In this document: piece by piece, positions 7,462 to 12,451 of the stretch
Layout: the number at the start of each line of letters is the position of its first letter
How positions within the stretch are numbered: the stretch's first letter is position 1
NCBI GenBank assembly: GCA_022567815.1
Contig: JADFGI010000049.1
Span: 1 to 12,451 of the forward strand
DNA: 12,451 nucleotides
DNA from: Nitrospinota bacterium
Lineage (GTDB): Bacteria; Nitrospinota; Nitrospinia; Nitrospinales; VA-1
Direction: 5' to 3'
The notes under the pieces: generated by a model
The model's input: the letters and a program-made list of their open reading frames with translations, nothing else
What the model was told of the DNA's origin: nothing
Database searches by the model: none
Program-made: the position numbers and the translations under genes

Positions 7462-7959
7462 ATGATACGGGCCACCCTGGCAGGAATAAAAAATTTAATG
7501 ATAGGTATGGGCGTCACCTTTAAAAACATGTTGTCGAAGCCCGTGACCATTGAGTACCCGGAAATCAAGCGCACCATGCCGGAGCGCTTCCGGGGCCGTC
7601 ATTTTCTCAATCGGGATGAAAATGGATTGGAAAAATGCATTGGTTGCAGTCTCTGTTCGATCAATTGCCCGGTGGGATGCATTCACGTGGTTTCGGCGGA
7701 GAACGATCCGGAAAACCGGGTGTCTCCCGGCGAACGGTACGCGGAGGTTTACGAAATAAATTTGCTTCGGTGCATCTATTGCGGCTATTGCGAAGAGGCC
7801 TGTCCGGTCGATGCGGTGGTCCTGCGCGAGCATTACGAATTGGCGGATTATGATCGCGATACATACATTGCGACGAAGGAGGATCTGCTGGTGTATCCCG
7901 AACCCAATCAATTCCGCGTCAATATCCTGGGAAATACTGAACGGATTAATAATAAATAG
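7462..7959 (+). CDS. nuoI: NADH-quinone oxidoreductase subunit I (TYKY type, 2x 4Fe-4S ferredoxin)
   Basis: NuoI is the ferredoxin-like subunit that carries clusters N6a and N6b and passes electrons from NuoG to NuoB (N2). It is 165 residues. The N-terminal helix (about 1-30) lies along the membrane next to NuoH, then GRHFLNRDENG leads into the Fe-S domain. The first motif is Cys59, Cys62, Cys65 and Cys69-Pro; the second is Cys104, Cys107, Cys110 and Cys114-Pro, both C-x2-C-x2-C-x3-CP. Cys73 is an extra cysteine after the first motif. The start ATG at 7462 has a modest ACAGG 7 nt upstream. The gap to nuoH is 58 bp and to nuoJ 8 bp. Confidence 0.97.
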   Translation: MIRATLAGIKNLMIGMGVTFKNMLSKPVTIEYPEIKRTMPERFRGRHFLNRDENGLEKCIGCSLCSINCPVGCIHVVSAENDPENRVSPGERYAEVYEINLLRCIYCGYCEEACPVDAVVLREHYELADYDRDTYIATKEDLLVYPEPNQFRVNILGNTERINNK

Positions 7960-7967
7960 AGGATGCT

Positions 7968-8504
7968 GTGTTTGAAATCACCTACGAGGTAGTTGTTTTT
8001 ATACTGGGGATCACGGCGGTGTTGGCCGCTTTTGGCGTGATCCTGTGCGCGTCTCCCATATATTGCGCCTTGTATCTGATAGGCAACATGGTGTGTTTCG
8101 CCCTGCTGTTCCTTTTATTTCACGCGGAATTCATTGCCGCCGCGCAGATCATCATTTACGCCGGAGCCGTGATGATATTATTTTTATTCATCATCGCATT
8201 GTTGGGAGGCGCAAAGGAAATTGCGGAACCCTCGGTTCAGCGGTCCAGCGCTTTTGCTTTCGTGATCCTTTTATTCGGCGAGCTTCTATTGGCGGCGGGG
8301 GTGGAGCCCACCCGGCCCATAACAGGAGACTTGGCGCCCGATGTAATAAACGCCATCGGCAGTGCCAAGGCAGTGGGAATCGAGTTGTTCTCGCGTCATC
8401 TGATAGCGTTTGAACTGGCGTCCATCTTACTTCTCATCGCGACGGTTGGAATCATTTGTCTGGCTAAATATTCCTATTTACCCGCCCGGAAGCCTTCAAA
8501 ATAA
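7968..8504 (+). CDS. nuoJ: NADH-quinone oxidoreductase subunit J (ND6 type)
   Basis: NuoJ is a small membrane subunit between NuoH and the antiporter-like subunits; its TM3 hinge takes part in coupling. It has 178 residues with about five hydrophobic helices. The diagnostic stretch is EFIAAAQIIIYAGAVMILFL, with Tyr64 in the YAGA element where the pi-bulge lies in solved structures. The start is GTG at 7968, with AGAGGA at 7958-7963 only 4 nt before it, overlapping the nuoI stop. The ATG at 7963 is in another frame and closes quickly. The C-terminus ends in a short basic tail (PARKPSK). nuoK begins 2 nt after the stop. Confidence 0.95.
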   Translation: MFEITYEVVVFILGITAVLAAFGVILCASPIYCALYLIGNMVCFALLFLLFHAEFIAAAQIIIYAGAVMILFLFIIALLGGAKEIAEPSVQRSSAFAFVILLFGELLLAAGVEPTRPITGDLAPDVINAIGSAKAVGIELFSRHLIAFELASILLLIATVGIICLAKYSYLPARKPSK

Positions 8505-8506
8505 TT

Positions 8507-8806
8507 ATGGGAAACCAATTTGTTCTTATCATCAGTGCGAGTATTTTTTGCATCGGGACGGTTGGATTTCTCATCCGTAGAAATCCCCTCATCATGTTAA
8601 TGTCCGTGGAGCTCATGTTGAACTCCGTGAATTTTTTGTTGATTGGCTATTCCAGTATTTTACAAACGCTGGATGGACAGATTTTCGCCCTCATTATCCT
8701 GACCGTCGCGGCGGCGGAGGTGGTGGTAGGATTGGCGATCATCCTCACTATTTTTCGGACCCGGCACGATCTCAACGTCGATCACATTAACGTATTGAAG
8801 GGATAG
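8507..8806 (+). CDS. nuoK: NADH-quinone oxidoreductase subunit K (ND4L type)
   Basis: NuoK is a three-helix membrane subunit related to MrpC that links the E-channel to NuoN. At 99 residues it is of standard length. Glu35 (SVELMLNSVN) and Glu71 (AAAEVVVGLAI) correspond to the two essential membrane glutamates, Glu36 and Glu72 in E. coli. The tail DHINVLKG is typical. The ATG at 8507 follows the nuoJ TAA by 2 nt, and the only purine-rich stretch (GGAAG, 8488-8492) is 14 nt away, so translation probably depends on coupling to nuoJ (inference). The last codons overlap the nuoL ribosome binding site. Confidence 0.97.
   Translation: MGNQFVLIISASIFCIGTVGFLIRRNPLIMLMSVELMLNSVNFLLIGYSSILQTLDGQIFALIILTVAAAEVVVGLAIILTIFRTRHDLNVDHINVLKG
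8798..8803 (+). promoter_or_regulatory. Ribosome binding site that fixes the TTG start of nuoL
   Basis: AAGGGA, embedded in the last nuoK codons, ends 8 nt before TTG at 8812. The frame from this TTG begins directly with the hydrophobic N-terminus expected of NuoL, which supports a non-ATG start here. Confidence 0.7.
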
Positions 8807-8811
8807 ATTCA

Positions 8812-10680
8812 TTGTTTTCCTACGCCTGGCTCATATTGGCCCTTCCCCTGCTCGGTTTCATCGGACTGAGCTGGTTCGGCAATAAAATTTCCAAAAAACA
8901 AGCCGGTTACGCCGGTTGCGCAACGGTGGGATTGTCTTTCCTTGTGACCCTGGTGGTGTTGAGCGAACTGCTGGCTCTGGAGCCGGAAAAACGGCTGGGG
9001 CATGTGGAAACGCTGTATCAGTGGGTGTCCTCCGGGTCGTTCAAGTTGGATCTTGCCATTTTGATCGATCCTCTTTCCGTGTTCATGTTCCTGATCGTCA
9101 CGGGTGTGGGTTTCCTGATCCATGTCTATTCCATTGAGTACATGAAGGGTGATCCCGAATACAGCCGGTTTTTTGCTTATATGAACCTGTTCATATTTTC
9201 GATGTTGCTGTTGGTGGCCGCCGCCGATTTCTTTTTCCTGATCGTGGGGTGGGCGCTTGTCGGTCTGGCGTCTTACCTGTTAATCGGTTTCTGGAAGGAA
9301 AAGACGAGCGCGGTTCTGGCGGCGCGCAAGGCGTTTGTCATGAACGTCATAGGCGATGTGGGGATGGTGATCGCCGCATTGATGATTTTCCAGAACTTTG
9401 GTTCCCTCAGTTATATGGATGTGTTTTCAGCCGCCCCCGACCAATTCCGTTCCAACGACGATACCATGGTGATGATCACCCTGCTGTTGCTGGTGGGCGC
9501 TTTTGCCAAGTCGGCGCAGATTCCCCTGCACACCTGGCTTCCCGACGCGATGGAGGGGCCGACCCCGGTCAGCGCCCTGATCCACGCCGCGACCATGGTC
9601 ACCGCTGGCGTTTACCTGATTGCCCGCTGTCATGTTTTGTATGAGCTGGCTCCCATCACCATGTACCTCATAGCGGGCGTCGGCGCTCTCACGGCTGTTT
9701 TCGCGGGAACGATGGGGATGGTTCAATATGATATCAAGCGGGTCATTGCCTATTCCACCATGAGCCAACTGGGGTATATGTTTCTGGCGGTCGGTATCGG
9801 TGTTTTCAGTTTCGGAATGTTTCATTTGATGACGCATGCGTTTTTCAAAGCCCTGCTGTTTTTGAGCGCCGGAAGTGTGATTCATGGTTTGAACGGTGAA
9901 CAGGACATCCGCAAGATGGGCGGCCTGCGGTTTGCCATGCCCTTGACTCATATCACTTTTCTGGTGGGCGCCATTTGTCTCGCTGGGGTTCCGCTGACCA
10001 GCGGTTTCTTCAGTAAAGAAGCCATCATCATGAGTTCTTTTCACGCTGAAATGGGCAATATTGTTTTTTGGGCTATGGGCGTGCTCACGGCGGGCATGAC
10101 GGGATTTTATATTTTTCGGGTTTATTTCTATACCTTCATGGGAAAAAGCAGGAACCCTGAAGCCCATCCGCATGAATCCCCGAAAATCATGGCGGGTCCG
10201 TTACTGATTCTTGCCTTTTTTGCGCTGGTAATGGGTTTTTCAGCTCATTGGGTGGATCAGTTTCTGGGTCCGGTTTTCGGCGTCGCCGCCCATCATTATG
10301 AAGATTCGATGCTGGAGGCCATTGTGGTCCTCGCGGGGCTGGGTGGAATTTTGATCGCCGGGATTGTTTACATGACCAGCAAGGATAAATTGGAATTTGC
10401 CAAGCAGGCGCTGGCCCCGGTTTACGACGTTCTTTTTAACAAATACTACATCGATGAAATTTACGATTTTTTGATTGTCAAGCCTGTCCGGGCTATTGGC
10501 GCTTTCTTTGAGCAAAAGGTGGAGAAAGAGGGGATTGATTATGTGGTCGATCAAGTGGGGTCGCAGGTGCGCGGAATCAGCCAGGGCATCAGTTTCTTGC
10601 AGTCGGGAAAAATAAGAACCTATGCGCTGAACATGGTGGTCGGGATGGTGGCCATTTTGTTGTTTGTGGTTTTCCTTTAG
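8812..10680 (+). CDS. nuoL: NADH-quinone oxidoreductase subunit L (ND5 type, distal antiporter-like)
   Basis: NuoL is the distal proton-pumping subunit, with Mrp-type antiporter fold and a long lateral helix along the membrane arm. It has 622 residues (613 in E. coli). Key residues align with E. coli at a constant +4 offset: Asp182, Lys233, His258, His338, His342 and Lys346; then Lys402-Glu403 stand where Lys399-Asp400 lie. The blocks SIEYMKGDPEYSRFF, LHTWLPDAMEGPTPVSALIH and THAFFKALLFL are typical. The oddity is residue 148: it is Ala (GWALVG) where the TM5 pump glutamate, E. coli Glu144, is expected (usually WEGVG or WELVG). The C-terminal lateral helix (about 545-605) has normal length, with SGKIRTYA before the last helix. 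The TTG start has a good ribosome binding site. Stop TAG. Confidence 0.96.
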   Translation: MFSYAWLILALPLLGFIGLSWFGNKISKKQAGYAGCATVGLSFLVTLVVLSELLALEPEKRLGHVETLYQWVSSGSFKLDLAILIDPLSVFMFLIVTGVGFLIHVYSIEYMKGDPEYSRFFAYMNLFIFSMLLLVAAADFFFLIVGWALVGLASYLLIGFWKEKTSAVLAARKAFVMNVIGDVGMVIAALMIFQNFGSLSYMDVFSAAPDQFRSNDDTMVMITLLLLVGAFAKSAQIPLHTWLPDAMEGPTPVSALIHAATMVTAGVYLIARCHVLYELAPITMYLIAGVGALTAVFAGTMGMVQYDIKRVIAYSTMSQLGYMFLAVGIGVFSFGMFHLMTHAFFKALLFLSAGSVIHGLNGEQDIRKMGGLRFAMPLTHITFLVGAICLAGVPLTSGFFSKEAIIMSSFHAEMGNIVFWAMGVLTAGMTGFYIFRVYFYTFMGKSRNPEAHPHESPKIMAGPLLILAFFALVMGFSAHWVDQFLGPVFGVAAHHYEDSMLEAIVVLAGLGGILIAGIVYMTSKDKLEFAKQALAPVYDVLFNKYYIDEIYDFLIVKPVRAIGAFFEQKVEKEGIDYVVDQVGSQVRGISQGISFLQSGKIRTYALNMVVGMVAILLFVVFL

Positions 10681-10811
10681 ACTCAAGGGCACCTCTTAAA
10701 ATGGTTTCTGGCCATGAATAGCCCTTATGAAATAAGGGCCAACGAGTTGCCTTGCAGAAAAGTATCGAATTATTTGAGATCCTTTCAAAATAATGGGAAT
10801 GGTTTGAAGAA
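10681..10811 (+). other. nuoL-nuoM intergenic region with a strong hairpin
   Basis: This 131-bp gap has no gene. A perfect 8-bp stem GCCCTTAT-GAA-ATAAGGGC lies at 10721-10739, followed by CAAC-GA-GTTG (10740-10749). No T-run follows, so a factor-independent terminator is not supported. AAGGGC at 10685-10690 could pair with the same GCCCTT arm as an alternative fold. The hairpin may be an mRNA-processing or stability element, or the remains of a repeat (inference). Confidence 0.6.
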
Positions 10812-12329
10812 ATGCTGACAGCAATAGTTTTCATACCTCTGATAGCGGCGTTTGCCCTTCTTTTCGTGGAGAAGGACAATCGTTCGCTCATCCGCATGGT
10901 CTCTCTGGGCGCGGCAGGATTGAGTTTTCTGCTGTCGATTGGAATCCTGATAGCGTTCGATAAAACCAATCCGGGAATGCAGTTTGAATTTGCTATCTCC
11001 TGGGTTTCCCTGTTGAATATTCAATACTATGTGGGCATAGACGGCATCAGCCTGCTTTTGCTTGTGCTCACGACCTTCCTGTCCGGAATCGCCATTATTT
11101 ATTCCTTTAAGCAGAAAAAGGGATTGCGAAATTTTCTTGCCCTGATGCTCGCTCTGGAAGCGGGAACCTTGGGTGTGTTCGTGGCTTTGGACACCATCCT
11201 TTTTTACGTTTTTTGGGAGCTGATGCTGGTTCCCACATATTTCCTCATCGGCATCTGGGGCGAGGGCCGCCGGATTTACGCCACCACCAAGTTTGTAATA
11301 TTCACTCTGGTTGGAAGCCTGTTGATGCTGGTGGCCATTGTTGGCATCACCGTTGTTCATTACAAGGCGACGGGAGTATTGACCTTTGATATTCAGACGC
11401 TGGTGCATACGCATATCGATTCTGCATCGCAACTGTGGATGTTTTTATGTTTTTTCCTGGCGTTCGCTATAAAAGTTCCGGTGTTTCCGTTTCATAGCTG
11501 GTTGCCTCACACCTATATCGCCTGCCCGATTCCCACGCTGATCATTTTAACGGGGGCGATGTCCAAAACGGGCGTTTACGGTTTTCTGCGGTTTTGTCTG
11601 CCATTGTTTCCCGAAGCGGTGGCAGAATTGGGACTTGCCATTGGAGCCCTCGCCGCTACAGGAATCGTTTATGGGGCTTGGATTGCGGTTATTCAAAAGG
11701 ATCTCAAAGCGTTGGTCGCCTATTCCACCATCAGTCACCTTGGGCTCATCACCTTGGGGATTTTTGCGTTGAACAATGTCGGGGTCGAGGGCAGTGTTCT
11801 GCAAATGGTCAATCACGGCATCATAGCGGCGGCCTTGTTCATCATCGTGGGGATTCTCGAAGAAAAAACAGGAACGCGAAACTTGAAAGATTTCCGCGGC
11901 CTGGGGAAATCCATGCCCGTGCTGTACGGAATGTTTATGTTGATCACCCTTGCGGCCCTGGGCCTGCCGGGTCTGAACGGTTTCGTGGGTGAATTTCTCA
12001 TCCTCATGGGCGTTTGGACGTCGCACCTGCTGTCGGATTACGCAATCATCTTTGTGTTGATGGCGGGGCTGGCAATCGTGTTTGCCTCTATTTACATGCT
12101 GTACATGTTTCAAGGATCGATGCAGGAAACCAACCCCAATGATTCACAGGACTTGACAGATATAGACCGGGCCGAGTTTGGACTATTGCTTCCTTCCTGT
12201 GTGCTGATCGTCTTCATCGGCCTGTTTCCCAAACCTTTCATAGACCGCATTTCTCCTTCGGTGGATTTCCTGTTGACCGTGGAAAAAACCGTGAACGTCC
12301 ACACAGGGGAAAAGGAAGAACATCATTAA
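10812..12329 (+). CDS. nuoM: NADH-quinone oxidoreductase subunit M (ND4 type, antiporter-like)
   Basis: NuoM is the middle antiporter-like proton-pumping subunit, with 14 transmembrane helices expected. It has 505 residues, normal for the family. The pump residues are present: Glu136 in WELMLVPTYFLIG (TM5), Lys221 in AIKVPVFPFHSWLP (TM7), Lys252 in AMSKTGVYGFLRF (TM8), His309 (TISHLG), His335 (NHGI) and Glu394 (GLNGFVGEFL, TM12). The loop after TM7 is odd: it reads LPHTYIACPIPTL (231-243), where the usual family form is LPD followed by an acidic or polar stretch and AP; His233 replaces the common Asp. The start ATG at 10812 has only a weak GAAGA upstream. The C-terminus ends in a charged tail (EKEEHH). 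nuoN would be expected next but is not in the window. Confidence 0.96.
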   Translation: MLTAIVFIPLIAAFALLFVEKDNRSLIRMVSLGAAGLSFLLSIGILIAFDKTNPGMQFEFAISWVSLLNIQYYVGIDGISLLLLVLTTFLSGIAIIYSFKQKKGLRNFLALMLALEAGTLGVFVALDTILFYVFWELMLVPTYFLIGIWGEGRRIYATTKFVIFTLVGSLLMLVAIVGITVVHYKATGVLTFDIQTLVHTHIDSASQLWMFLCFFLAFAIKVPVFPFHSWLPHTYIACPIPTLIILTGAMSKTGVYGFLRFCLPLFPEAVAELGLAIGALAATGIVYGAWIAVIQKDLKALVAYSTISHLGLITLGIFALNNVGVEGSVLQMVNHGIIAAALFIIVGILEEKTGTRNLKDFRGLGKSMPVLYGMFMLITLAALGLPGLNGFVGEFLILMGVWTSHLLSDYAIIFVLMAGLAIVFASIYMLYMFQGSMQETNPNDSQDLTDIDRAEFGLLLPSCVLIVFIGLFPKPFIDRISPSVDFLLTVEKTVNVHTGEKEEHH

Positions 12330-12414
12330 CCCCACTACGTGGGGAGGAACCCGCTACGCGGGAGGAAACTCTAGGATCCGTTCGCTACGCTCACGAGCCC
12401 CTGGGATTCCAGGG
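12330..12414. repeat. Tandem TAC-loop hairpins and a third stem-loop after nuoM
   Basis: Directly after the nuoM stop are two tandem units of the same design: CCCCAC-TAC-GTGGGG (12330-12344) then AGGAA, and CCCGC-TAC-GCGGG (12350-12362) then AGGAA. Both have a TAC loop. A related GCTACGC word appears again at 12384-12390. A further stem-loop CCCTGG-GATT-CCAGGG lies at 12399-12414. No T-run follows on the + strand, so this is not a standard terminator. Palindromic repeat DNA of this kind fills the expected nuoM-nuoN junction. No gene start is visible to the window end at 12451. Confidence 0.65.
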
Positions 12415-12451
12415 AAATTATCAATTCCTCTAAAAAAACCCATCGCTCGTC

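Noticed and set aside
8812..10680. A 2M-type complex I with a second NuoM and a lengthened NuoL lateral helix
   Set aside because: The NuoL C-terminal lateral-helix region is about the same length as in E. coli, without the insertion of roughly 25-30 residues expected from that type. The region after nuoM is not visible, so it is not fully excluded.
10721..10739. Factor-independent terminator between nuoL and nuoM
   Set aside because: The 8-bp hairpin is strong but is followed by CAACGAGTTG and not by a T-run.
12399..12437. Terminator at the end of the nuo operon
   Set aside because: The stem CCCTGG/CCAGGG is followed by AAATTATCAATTCC and then an A-run, so neither strand gives a hairpin followed by a T-run; nuoN is also still missing.

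Overview
The window is one long, co-directional (+ strand) stretch of a respiratory complex I (NADH:quinone oxidoreductase, nuo) operon. Eleven subunit genes appear in canonical order, nuoC-D-E-F-G-H-I-J-K-L-M. nuoC is cut by the left edge: its frame stays open upstream of position 2. nuoA and nuoB would be expected further upstream. nuoN would be expected after nuoM, but the last 122 bases hold only repeat-like palindromic DNA and no recognisable nuoN start.

Layout. Positions 2-2158 hold the peripheral-arm genes nuoC, nuoD and nuoE, tightly packed (nuoD and nuoE overlap as TGATG). A 164-bp gap (2159-2322) holds a nested palindromic, MITE-like repeat. nuoF and nuoG (2323-6078) complete the NADH-oxidising module. 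A 284-bp gap (6079-6362) holds a second, different repeat element. nuoH, nuoI, nuoJ, nuoK and nuoL follow at 6363-10680 with short spacers, then a 131-bp gap with a strong hairpin, then nuoM (10812-12329). The tail (12330-12451) carries two tandem TAC-loop hairpins and a third stem-loop.

Together the genes encode the NADH-dehydrogenase module (NuoE, F, G), the connecting quinone-reducing module (NuoC, D, I plus NuoH) and most of the proton-pumping membrane arm (NuoJ, K, L, M). Nearly all cofactor ligands are visible: the NuoE 2Fe-2S set, NuoF FMN/NADH loops and 4Fe-4S ligands, the NuoG N-terminal clusters plus an N7-type set, and two 4Fe-4S motifs in NuoI. A complete NADH-input module argues for a true NADH-linked complex I rather than an 11-subunit ferredoxin or F420 type.

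Organism. It is a Gram-negative-type bacterium with separate nuoC and nuoD, moderate GC and short interspersed palindromic repeats in the operon gaps. I cannot place it firmly; a Nitrospinota, Nitrospirota or Desulfobacterota-like lineage is a guess from general style only.

I see no new multi-gene system here. The most notable points are: NuoL has alanine where the TM5 pump glutamate (E. coli NuoL Glu144) is expected, although all neighbouring key residues align at a constant offset; NuoM has an unusual sequence in the normally conserved LPD...AP loop; and distinct palindromic repeat elements sit in several intergenic gaps of what should be an essential operon.
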